A stretch of DNA of 18,410 bases from Gemmatimonadales bacterium. GTDB lineage: Bacteria > Gemmatimonadota > Gemmatimonadetes > Gemmatimonadales > GWC2-71-9. The number at the start of each line of letters is the position of its first letter. The first letter of the stretch is position 1. A program made the position numbers and the translations under genes. The stretch lies in assembly GCA_041390145.1 (NCBI GenBank), contig JAWKQM010000021.1, positions 1-18,410 of the forward strand, written 5' to 3'. This document shows positions 1-6,649 of the stretch, piece after piece. A model generated the notes under the pieces. That model was given only the letters and a program-made list of their open reading frames with translations. It was not told the origin of the DNA and made no database searches.

Positions 1-1407
1 GACGAGCGCACGCTGCGCGAGTCGTGCGCCAGCGTGCTCGAAATGGACGGCTTCAACATCACCGTCATCGGCCGCGGGGAAGAGGCGCTGGAAGCGGTCA
101 AGCGCCGCAAGTTCGACATCATGCTGGTGGATCTGTACATGTCGCAGGTCAACGGCATGGAGCTCCTCCGTGCGGCCCTCCAGCACCATCGCGACACCAT
201 CGTGGTGGTCATGACCGGCAACCCGAGCGTGACCAGCAGCATCGAGGCGCTCCGCGCCGGCGCCTGGGACTACCTCCCCAAGCCCTTCTCCGCGACTCAT
301 TTGCAGGTCCTGATCGGCCGCGCCTCCCACGCGGTGATGGTGACCCGGGAGACCCACGACCTCCGGGCCCAGCTGATGGCGCAGTCCGGCATGGGCGAGA
401 AGTTCCACATGATCGGGGTGTCGCCCAGCTTCCGTAAAGCCGTCGATTTGGCGCGGAAGGTGGCCGGCACCGACGCCTCCGTGCTCATCAGCGGTGAGAG
501 CGGCACCGGCAAGGAGCTCATTGCGCAGTTCATTCACCACCACAGCCGGCGGGCCAGCCGGCAGCTGGTGCCGATCAACGCCGCCGCGCTGCCGGAACCG
601 CTCCTCGAGAGCGAGATGTTCGGGCACCGGAAGGGCGCCTTCACCGGCGCCGACCGCGACAAGCCCGGCCTCCTCGAGACCGCCAACGGCGGGACGCTCT
701 TCCTCGACGAGCTGACCGAAATGCCGATGTCGCTGCAGGCCAAGCTGCTCCGCGTCATCCAGGACGGCGTGGTGCGGCGGGTCGGCTCCGAGCAGGCCGA
801 CGCGGTGGTGGACGTGCGGTTCGTTTCGGCTATGAACCGCGATCCCGAGGAAGCGGTCAAGCAGGGGCTCCTCCGCGAGGACCTCTACTACCGGCTCCGC
901 GTGGTGCCGATCAAGCTCCCGCCGCTCCGGAAACGGCTCGAGGACATTCCGATCCTGGCCACGCACTTCCTGACCCACTACTGGCAGCGCCACCGGCAGG
1001 CCGGCGATCGCGCCCCGCGCCTCAGCGAGGATGCCATGGCATTCCTCCGCAGCCGCCCCTGGAAGGGGAATGTGCGCGAGTTGCAGAATGTCATCGAGCA
1101 TGTGGCGGTGCTGGCCGAGCCGGAGCACCTGATCCAGCCCGACGAGATTCCGATCTATGACGACGCGACCGACTGGCCGGCGGAGAGTGCCGCGATGCCC
1201 AGTGGCGTGATGGACGAAGGATTCCACAGCGCGAAGGACCGGATCATTGCCCACTTCGAGCGGGAGTACCTGACCCGCCTGGTGGGCCGCGCTGGCGGAA
1301 ACATGTCGAAGGCGGCGCGCCTCGCCAGCATCGACCGGACGACGCTCTACCGTCTAATGGATAAACATTCGTTCCAGCGCAGCGACCTCGATGGAAGCAG
1401 TGCGTGA
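1..1407 (+). CDS. Sigma-54-dependent response regulator (NtrC/AtoC type), 5'-truncated
   Basis: This is a DNA-binding response regulator that activates sigma-54 promoters when phosphorylated by a partner kinase. The window opens inside the receiver domain, so the true start is upstream; the frame is open from base 1 and begins with the DE acidic pair of the receiver. The likely phospho-acceptor is the Asp in LVDLYM (bases 130-132), and the conserved Lys of LPKPFS is at 280-282. The AAA+ domain follows, with Walker A GESGTGKE (493-516), the sigma-54-contacting GAFTGA loop (634-651), Walker B GTLFLDE (691-711) and the arginine-rich REDLYYRLRV stretch. A C-terminal Fis-type helix-turn-helix lies near 1297-1368. 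All key residues are present, so the protein should be active. The stop overlaps the downstream kinase gene by 4 bp (GTGA), which points to a co-transcribed two-component pair. The target genes cannot be read from this window. Confidence 0.96.
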   Translation, partial: DERTLRESCASVLEMDGFNITVIGRGEEALEAVKRRKFDIMLVDLYMSQVNGMELLRAALQHHRDTIVVVMTGNPSVTSSIEALRAGAWDYLPKPFSATHLQVLIGRASHAVMVTRETHDLRAQLMAQSGMGEKFHMIGVSPSFRKAVDLARKVAGTDASVLISGESGTGKELIAQFIHHHSRRASRQLVPINAAALPEPLLESEMFGHRKGAFTGADRDKPGLLETANGGTLFLDELTEMPMSLQAKLLRVIQDGVVRRVGSEQADAVVDVRFVSAMNRDPEEAVKQGLLREDLYYRLRVVPIKLPPLRKRLEDIPILATHFLTHYWQRHRQAGDRAPRLSEDAMAFLRSRPWKGNVRELQNVIEHVAVLAEPEHLIQPDEIPIYDDATDWPAESAAMPSGVMDEGFHSAKDRIIAHFEREYLTRLVGRAGGNMSKAARLASIDRTTLYRLMDKHSFQRSDLDGSSA

Positions 1408-2506
1408 GTAAGGACCCGCTGACCGCCTCACCCCCCGCCATCCCCGACGCCTCCCTCGGTGGCGTGGATGACCGCCTCTGGGTGGCGCTCGAGCGCGCCG
1501 CCAGCAGGGTCACCGCCGAATGGCGCCTCCTCTCGGAGGATGCGGTTTCGGCGGAGGAGGCCGGGGCGGGGCTGGCGCACCTGCTGGGCGGGATGCTCCG
1601 CATCGCCATGAACGAGGAGCCGGACGTCGAGGCGCTGCCTCGGTCGGTCCTCGGGCGCCGGTTGCTCGCGGTGCTCCGGCGGCATTTTGTGAAGGAAGCC
1701 CGTGCGCTGGAGCAGATGCCCGACGCCGGTCAACTGCTCACCGTATTCGCCTGCTTCGAGAGACTCTACACCTACCTCGAGTCGGACTGGTCGAAGCGCT
1801 TCGCCGAGCGGATGGGTGGGGCGGGGGGCCTGGAACTCGTGGTGGAAGTGGCGCACGACTTCCGGAGCCCGCTGACATCGATCCTCTTCCTGGCGGAGAC
1901 GCTCAAGCACGGGCGCTCAGGGCCGGTCACCCCCCTGCAGGAGCGGCAGCTCGGCCTCATCTACAGCGCCGCGTTCGGCCTGAGCGGCGTGGCGTCCGAC
2001 GTGGTGGAACTCGCTCGCGGGGGCGATCGCCTTGTGGAACTCGAGCCGACGCCCTTTTCGCTGGCCGACATCTTCGAGTCGGTGCGCGACATCACCGAAC
2101 CGATCGCGGTGGAGAAGGGCCTCGAGATTCGCCTGGTGGCACCGGAGTCCGACCTCCGGATCGGGCATCCGGTGGCGCTCTCTGCGTACTCCTCAACCTC
2201 CTCAGCACCAACGCCCCTCAAGTTCACTGACGAGGGTGTGGTGGAGGTTGGGGGGCGCAGGCTCGAAGGCGACGCCCTGGAGTTCTGGGTGCAGGACCTG
2301 GTCGGGATTCCTCCTGCGTCGATGGTCTCCTCTATGAGCCGTCCCGCCGCCGCCAGCGTCCCGGCGAGTATGCCTTTCCGGCTCCGGCCTCGGCCTTCCA
2401 TCTGCCGGAAGCTGATCGAGGTGATGAAGAGTTGAAGGTCGATTCCGAGGAGGGGAAGGGGACACGATTCCACTTTACGATCGAGCTTCCTGCCGCGGCT
2501 CGGTGA
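1404..2506 (+). pseudogene. Sensor histidine kinase, 3' half broken by several small indels
   Basis: This is the partner kinase of the upstream sigma-54 regulator. A GTG start at 1404 overlaps its stop. Residues 1-140 are helical with no domain I recognise and no membrane segments, so the protein is probably cytosolic. The HisKA H-box is HDFRSPL, with phospho-accepting His at about residue 151. The first frame then stops at 2433-2435, with scrambled ATP-binding motifs. Reading across frames restores a normal HATPase_c domain: the N-box NLLSTNALKFTD (a base lost near 2183, one gained in the C run 2214-2217), LYEP..RRRQRPGEYAF (base lost near 2329), the G-box GSGLGLSICRK (T runs one base short near 2381 and 2399), and the tail ELKVDSEEGKGTRFHF ending at TGA 2504-2506 (base lost near 2433). 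A DTGVGIP-like box is also one codon short. Residues are conserved in each frame, so this is either sequencing/assembly error or very recent decay. As written, the kinase would be inactive. Confidence 0.85.
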
Positions 2507-2525
2507 TATTGTCGTCACCCCCGGC

Positions 2526-2543
2526 CCCCGGCTTTCGCCGGGG
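2526..2543 (+). terminator. Hairpin after the kinase gene, possible terminator
   Basis: CCCCGGC and GCCGGGG form a 7-bp GC stem around a TTTC loop, about 20 bp after the reconstructed kinase stop. There is no T tract, so termination is uncertain. It could instead be one of the dispersed palindromes seen elsewhere in the window. Confidence 0.35.
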
Positions 2544-2592
2544 CAGGGTCGCCGGGGTCCAGTACAGCCTCCCCTGCCTCCCCACCGCCCAG

Positions 2593-2672
2593 CCGCCCTG
2601 TCGCCCTGTCGCCCCGCCGCCCCGCCGCCCCGCCGCCCCGCCGCCCCGCCGCCCCGCCGCCCCGCTGCCCCC
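2593..2672. repeat. 8-bp tandem minisatellite, about 10 copies of CCGCCCCG
   Basis: Ten consecutive 8-bp units occupy 2593-2672. Six (2617-2664) are exact CCGCCCCG; the flanking copies are variants such as TCGCCCTG and CTGCCCCC. The period is not a multiple of three and the tract lies between genes, ending about 46 bp before the ligase start codon. The tract is prone to slippage in replication and in assembly, so its copy number is uncertain. Confidence 0.9.
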
Positions 2673-2679
2673 CCTGCAC

Positions 2680-2710
2680 TGCTATATTTTACGGTTCCAT
2701 CACTTTGGAG
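2680..2710 (+). promoter_or_regulatory. Extended -10 promoter candidate and ribosome site for the acyl-CoA ligase
   Basis: An AT-rich TATATT at 2683-2688, preceded by TG-C (an extended -10), follows directly after the GC-only tandem repeat. No good -35 box is possible inside the repeat. GGAG at 2707-2710 sits 8 nt before GTG 2719 and supports that start over earlier in-frame codons inside the repeat. The inferred leader is about 25 nt. Confidence 0.5.
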
Positions 2711-2718
2711 CCCTAGTC

Positions 2719-4365
2719 GTGCCTACCAGCCATCTCGCCACCCTCTTCCAGGAACGGGTGCAGGCGCATCCCGACCGGGAACTGGTGGTGCATGGCGGGG
2801 TGCGGCTGAGCTACGCCGAGGTGGATCGGCAGGCGGCAGGGCTGGCGGCATCGCTGGAGGAGCTGGGGGTTGGGGCGGGGGATACGCTGGCCGTGGACCT
2901 CCCCAATTGGCCCGAGTGGGTGGTGGCGTTCCTGGCCGGCGCCCGGCTCGGCGCCACCGTAGTGCCGCTCGATCCGGGGCTCAGCTTCCACGAGCTGAAG
3001 TACCAGCTCAGGCACTCCGAGGCGAAGGCGGTCGTGACCCCCGAGATCTGGGGTGGCACCGACTACCTCGAGCTCTACGAGGAGATGCTTCCGGACCTCC
3101 CGGACCTGCGCCACGTGATCACGGTGGGGCCGGAAGATCTCTGGACGGATGACAGATTTTTGCAGTTCGAGGATCTAGCCGCCAAGGGAGCTTCAAACGG
3201 CGAGCGAGGGGAGCCCACGCGTCGCTTTAGCGACATCAGCCGAGCCGCGGCTTCAGCCGCGACTTCGGGGCCGGCGGTCGAATCGGCTTCAGCCGCGAGC
3301 TCAGACGAGCCACTGGCGCTCCTCTACACCTCCGGCACGATGGGCAAGCCGAAAGGTGTGCTCCTCTCCCACCGGAACCTCGTGGACACGGCGCGGCTGA
3401 GCGCCGAGGCGCTGGAACTGGTCGAGGGCGACCGGGTGCTGGGCACGGTGCCCTTCTTCCACGTCTTCGGTGTCTCGACCGTCATCTCGACGATCGCGGC
3501 CGGCGGCACCCTGGTGCTGCAGGAGCGGTTCGAGGCGAGGGAAGCGCTGGAACTGCTCGAGCGGGAGCGGATCACCGTCTGCCACGGTGTGCCGACGATG
3601 TTCCAGCTCCTGATGCGGGACAGGACGTTTGCGGGCCGCGATCTCTCGGCGCTGCGGACGGGGGTGGTGGCGGGCGCGCCGGTGTCGCCCGACCTGGTGC
3701 GGACGATTCGCGCCTGGTGCAATGTGGAGATCGCGTACGGGCTCACGGAGACGGGCCCCACCATCTGCATGACGCGGCCCGGCGACCCGGCCGAGCGTCG
3801 CGCGCAGACGGTGGGATGCCCGCTCCCGGGGGTGGAGGTGAAGGTGGTGGATTTGGCGACCGGGAGCCTGCATGGGCCGGAAGCGGTTGGCGAACTTGCG
3901 GTGAAGGGCGCCAACGTGATGCTGGGGTATCACCGCATGCCGGGCGAGACGGCACGCGCCCACGGACCGGAGGGGTTTCTCCTCACCGGCGACCTCGTGG
4001 TGGTGGACGAGGCGGGCGCCGTGCAGATCGTGGGTCGCCGCAAGGAGATGATCATCCGCGGCGGCAACAACGTCACGCCCAGAGAAGTGGAAGACGTCCT
4101 CCGGACCCATCCGGCCGTGGACGATGTATGCGTGGTCGGCGTCCCCAACGAATTGCTCGGGGAGCTGGTGTGCGCCTGCGTCGTGCCGGTGGAAGGGGCC
4201 ATCCTGACCGGCGACGAACTCAAGGAGTTCGGTCGCGACCAACTTGTGGACTACAAGGTCCCTGACCTCGTCCGCTTCTTCGACGCCTTCCCGATGACCG
4301 GGTCCGGGAAGGTCAAGCGAATGGAGCTGGCGAGAGTGGTGGACCTGGAGCTGAATACTACGTGA
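2719..4365 (+). CDS. Acyl-CoA synthetase (AMP-forming, class I adenylate-forming enzyme)
   Basis: It should activate a carboxylic acid, probably a medium- or long-chain fatty acid, to acyl-AMP and then acyl-CoA. The 548-residue length from GTG 2719 is usual for the family. All core motifs are visible: P-loop YTSGTMGKPKG (about residues 203-213), YGLTE (340-344), TGD with ribose-binding Asp425, the hinge GRRKEMIIRGGNNVTPREVE, and GSGK with catalytic Lys531 near the C-terminus. A 40-residue Ala/Ser/Arg-rich insertion (about residues 156-196) lies just before the P-loop; its DNA consists of short palindromes (see repeat 3191-3300). The frame is open further upstream, but that extension would translate the 8-bp minisatellite, so I reject it. 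The stop overlaps the NYN gene start by 4 bp (GTGA), implying one transcript. The exact substrate cannot be called. Confidence 0.93.
   Translation: MPTSHLATLFQERVQAHPDRELVVHGGVRLSYAEVDRQAAGLAASLEELGVGAGDTLAVDLPNWPEWVVAFLAGARLGATVVPLDPGLSFHELKYQLRHSEAKAVVTPEIWGGTDYLELYEEMLPDLPDLRHVITVGPEDLWTDDRFLQFEDLAAKGASNGERGEPTRRFSDISRAAASAATSGPAVESASAASSDEPLALLYTSGTMGKPKGVLLSHRNLVDTARLSAEALELVEGDRVLGTVPFFHVFGVSTVISTIAAGGTLVLQERFEAREALELLERERITVCHGVPTMFQLLMRDRTFAGRDLSALRTGVVAGAPVSPDLVRTIRAWCNVEIAYGLTETGPTICMTRPGDPAERRAQTVGCPLPGVEVKVVDLATGSLHGPEAVGELAVKGANVMLGYHRMPGETARAHGPEGFLLTGDLVVVDEAGAVQIVGRRKEMIIRGGNNVTPREVEDVLRTHPAVDDVCVVGVPNELLGELVCACVVPVEGAILTGDELKEFGRDQLVDYKVPDLVRFFDAFPMTGSGKVKRMELARVVDLELNTT
3191..3300. 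repeat. REP-like palindrome cluster in frame inside the acyl-CoA ligase
   Basis: Three short hairpins lie close together: GTCGCT-TT-AGCGAC (3221-3234), CGCGGCT-TC-AGCCGCG (3246-3261) and CGGCT-TC-AGCCG (3284-3295). The last two share the same CGGCTTCAGCCG core. The stretch encodes a low-complexity linker that is not part of the normal adenylation-domain core. Its palindromic structure resembles dispersed repetitive palindromes rather than ordinary coding sequence. Confidence 0.7.
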
Positions 4366-5678
4366 ACAACCGTCACATCATCCGCGCCGGCCGTCCGGTC
4401 GCCGCGACCGCCGCCACCGTGCACGCCCCGAACGCGGCGCTGCTCATCGACTTCGACAACGTCACCCTCGGCATCCGCTCGGACCTGACCAAGGAACTGC
4501 GGACCCTCCTCAACAGCGACATCATCAAGGGGAAGGTGGCCGTGCAGCGGGCCTACGCCGACTGGCGCCGCTATCCGCAGTACATCGTGCCGCTCTCGGA
4601 GTCGTCGATCGACCTGATCTTTGCCCCGGCCTTCGGCACCAACAAGAAGAACGCCACGGACATCCGGCTCGCGGTGGACGCCATCGAGCTGGTCTTCACG
4701 CGTCCGGAAATCGGCACCTTCATCCTCCTCAGCGGTGATAGCGACTTCTCGTCGATGGTCATCAAGCTGAAGGAGTACGGCAAGTACGTCATCGGCGTCG
4801 GCATCCGGGAGTCGGCCAGCGACCTCCTGATCCAGAATTGCGACGAGTACTACTCGTACAGCGACCTGGCCGGGCTCACGAAGGAGGAGGACACCCCCTC
4901 CATCCAGCGCGACCCGTGGGAGCTGGTCCGCGAGGCCGCGGCCCAGATGGTCCGGAACGACGACGTGATGCGTTCCGACCGGCTGAAGCAGGTGATGAAG
5001 CAGATCGACCCGCACTTCGACGAGAAGAACGCCGGGTATAGCCGATTCAGCAAGTTCGTGACCGATGCCGGTGCCAAGGGGATCCTGGTCGTCAACAAGA
5101 TGGAGAACGGCCAGTACGAGATTGCGCCGGTGGCAGGTGGCGTAGAGCCGCCACGGCGGGGCAGCGGGGCAGCGGAGCAGGGGGGCCGGACGACCGCGGG
5201 TCAGCGGGGCCGCGGGGCCGCCGCAGGGGCACGGCATGCCGTGCCCGAGCCGACCGACGCACCGATCCCTGACGAGAAGAAATCCCGTGGCCGTCGACGG
5301 GGCGGCCGGGGTCGCGGCCGTGGCGAGGATCGTCCAGCTGCCGAGGGCGTGGCTGCGGCGACCGGGCCGAAGGGGCTGACGCTTGCGTCGGCGTTCGGGC
5401 TGATGTCGCAGGTGCTTGCCGAGCTCCCGAACCCGGTGGCGCACGACGCGCTCCGGGCCCGGATGGCGGCGCTGCATGGCCGTGAGGACCCCCTGCTCGA
5501 GGAGGGCCGCTTCACCAAGCTTCTCCGCCAGGCAAACGACGCCGAAGTGGCGGACGTCCGGAAGACCGGCGACGACAGCTACGAGGTGTCGGTCCACCCG
5601 ACCGACATCGCGGTGCCGCGCCAGCGCCCTGCGGTCGCGCCGTCGCCGGCGGTGGAGGCCGTAGCCGCTCCCCACTGA
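4362..5678 (+). CDS. NYN-domain (LabA/DUF88-type) RNase-like protein with two OST-HTH/LOTUS-like domains
   Basis: This is a predicted RNA-processing protein. Residues 25-168 form a NYN/PIN-like domain with the acidic metal-site residues in place: LLIDFDN (Asp30, Asp32), NKKNATD (Asp100) and LSGDSDF (Asp126, Asp128). Residues about 184-256 resemble an OST-HTH/LOTUS module (a family known to bind RNA), and residues about 340-412 look like a second copy. An Arg/Gly-rich linker (260-335) lies between them and probably adds RNA affinity. The GTG start overlaps the ligase stop, so the gene is probably translationally coupled. The frame written here ends at TGA 5676, but a one-base change in the C run 5670-5673 continues it into a basic tail to 5996 (next entry), so the true C-terminus is uncertain. 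Linker DNA carries 8-bp repeats (5157-5180) and a 20-bp palindrome (5227-5246). No signal peptide is seen; I expect a cytosolic location. The RNA target is unknown. Confidence 0.9.
   Translation: MNNRHIIRAGRPVAATAATVHAPNAALLIDFDNVTLGIRSDLTKELRTLLNSDIIKGKVAVQRAYADWRRYPQYIVPLSESSIDLIFAPAFGTNKKNATDIRLAVDAIELVFTRPEIGTFILLSGDSDFSSMVIKLKEYGKYVIGVGIRESASDLLIQNCDEYYSYSDLAGLTKEEDTPSIQRDPWELVREAAAQMVRNDDVMRSDRLKQVMKQIDPHFDEKNAGYSRFSKFVTDAGAKGILVVNKMENGQYEIAPVAGGVEPPRRGSGAAEQGGRTTAGQRGRGAAAGARHAVPEPTDAPIPDEKKSRGRRRGGRGRGRGEDRPAAEGVAAATGPKGLTLASAFGLMSQVLAELPNPVAHDALRARMAALHGREDPLLEEGRFTKLLRQANDAEVADVRKTGDDSYEVSVHPTDIAVPRQRPAVAPSPAVEAVAAPH
5157..5180. repeat. Three 8-bp repeats (CGGGGCAG) inside the NYN gene linker
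   Basis: CGGGGCAG, CGGGGCAG and CGGAGCAG follow one another. They resemble the reverse complement (CGGGGCGG) of the minisatellite upstream of the ligase. A related GCGGGGCAGCGG occurs again near 5818-5830. Confidence 0.7.
5227..5246. repeat. Perfect 20-bp palindrome inside the NYN gene linker
   Basis: GGGCACGGCATGCCGTGCCC reads identically on both strands. It codes for part of the Arg/Ala-rich linker and looks like a dispersed palindromic element carried within the gene. Confidence 0.85.
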
Positions 5679-5996
5679 CGGCGCCAAGGCGGCGCCGGCT
5701 GCTGCGGTGGCCACCATCGTCCCGACAGGACAGGGTCGGTTCCGCCGTGGAGCGCGCATGGGCGCGGCGAAGGCCGAAATTCCCGCTGGTGGGGAATGGT
5801 AATGGTTGATGATGACGGCGGGGCAGCGGCAAAGCGGGGCCGGGGAAGCCGCAGGCGGCGTAAAGAAGTCGTCGGAAGGCGGCCAAGACTGCCAAGCCGG
5901 CCAAGGCCAAGGCCGAGGCAGACAGGAAGGCCGCGGCGGCCCCGGCAAAGAAGAAGCAGGCGGCCCGGAAGCCACGGGCCAAAGAAGGCGGAATGA
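5679..5996 (+). pseudogene. Probable frameshifted basic C-terminal tail of the NYN protein
   Basis: No single frame is open here, but the sequence reads as protein when frames are joined. After the stop at 5678, a frame entered at 5671 gives PTDGAKAAPAAAVATIVP, then GQGRFRRGAR and, after small changes near 5785-5800, EIPLVGMVMVDDDGG. From about 5806, AAGGVKKSS leads into a Lys/Ala stretch (5876-5990) with KTAKPAKAKAEADRK and APAKKKQAARKPRAK, ending KKAE at TGA 5994-5996. Codon spacing of the Lys/Ala repeats and the final ATGA overlap with the glycosylase start support a once continuous gene of about 540 codons. A tail of this kind resembles the histone-H1-like protein at 13007. An alternative is non-coding DNA with chance Lys/Ala coding. 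I estimate about 65% for the tail model. Confidence 0.6.
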
Positions 5997-6584
5997 GCAG
6001 GACGAAACGGGCAGCCCTGCTGCCCGTTTCCTTTTCCGCCGCCCCGCCGATGTGGTGGCCGTGAGCTGATCGGCCCCTGATCGTCTCGACGGTGCGTGGC
6101 ACCCGGACCGCGGGGAGGATCGTCGAGGCCGAGGCCTACCTCAGGCACCGCGATCCCGCCTCCCACGGCTACGAGCCGACGCCACGCCCAGAATGAAGGG
6201 CTGTACGGCCCGGCCGGCAGCTGGTACGTCTACCTATCCTACGGCGTGCACTGGTGCGCCAACCTCGTGGCAGGTCGCACTCCGAACGAGGGGGCGGTGC
6301 TCCTCCGAGCGGTGGAGCCGCTCGAGGGCCTGCCAACCATGCGCCGCCGGCGGGGCGGGGTGGCCGACCGCCTCCTCGCCGCTGGTCCCGGCCGGCTCAC
6401 CCAGGCACTCGGCATCACCCGCTCCCTCGATCAGCGCACGATGCGTGGGGCTGTGGTCCAGATCCACCAGGGAGACCCCCTGGCGCCTCCAGTGGCCACG
6501 CCGAGAATCGGCATCACGAAAGCCGTGGACTGGCCCCTGAGGTTCGTGGAGGGCGGCACTCGCTGGGCGTCCCGGCCCAGCTGA
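5993..6584 (+). pseudogene. mpg: 3-methyladenine DNA glycosylase (AAG/MPG family), 5' half frameshifted
   Basis: This is a base-excision-repair enzyme that removes alkylated purines. Reading across frames from ATG 5993 gives the family N-terminus LPVSFFRRPADVVAVELIG (a T missing near 6032-6035), then VSTVRGTRTAGRIVEAEAYL with the catalytic-site Glu of the family's E-x-EAY region, DPASHGYE, a further frame change near 6185-6195, and an intact second half: YVYLSYGVHWCANLV, EGAVLLRAVEPLEG, GPGRLTQALGI and a normal C-terminus. Reconstructed length is about 197 residues, typical for bacterial AAG. At least four single-base indels (near 6033, 6063, 6074 and 6190) lie mostly in short homopolymers. 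As written no full enzyme could be made. ATG 5993 overlaps the inferred NYN stop (ATGA). A strong terminator-like hairpin (6005-6035) lies inside the first codons, which is unusual. Family identity is secure; whether the gene is really broken is not. Confidence 0.85.
6005..6035 (+). terminator. Rho-independent terminator-like hairpin at the NYN/glycosylase junction
   Basis: AAACGGGCAGC and GCTGCCCGTTT form a perfect 11-bp stem with a CCT loop, followed by CCTTTT. It lies 8 nt after the inferred NYN stop and so is well placed to end the ligase-NYN transcript. It also falls inside the apparent start of the glycosylase reading frame. Confidence 0.75.
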
Positions 6585-6598
6585 GTGGTTGAAATACA

Positions 6599-6628
6599 AA
6601 ACGGGCGCACCATGCGGTGCGCCCGTTT
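6599..6628. terminator. Bidirectional terminator between the glycosylase and the beta-barrel gene
   Basis: AAACGGGCGCACC and GGTGCGCCCGTTT form a perfect 13-bp stem with an ATGC loop, with A residues before and T residues after. It lies between convergent genes (glycosylase stop 6584, beta-barrel gene stop 6650) and can serve both. Its stem base AAACGGGC/GCCCGTTT is the same as in the hairpin at 6005. Confidence 0.85.
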
Positions 6629-6649
6629 CGCGTATCTGAGAGGCCGAGT

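Noticed and set aside
2503..2718. In-frame upstream extension of the acyl-CoA ligase
   Set aside because: It would translate the 8-bp minisatellite, has no ribosome site, and the family N-terminus and GGAG point to GTG 2719.
4251..5975. Long open frame on the - strand opposite the NYN gene
   Set aside because: Antisense shadow caused by high GC; it has low-complexity Arg/Gly/Pro composition and no family motifs, while the + strand shows clear domains.
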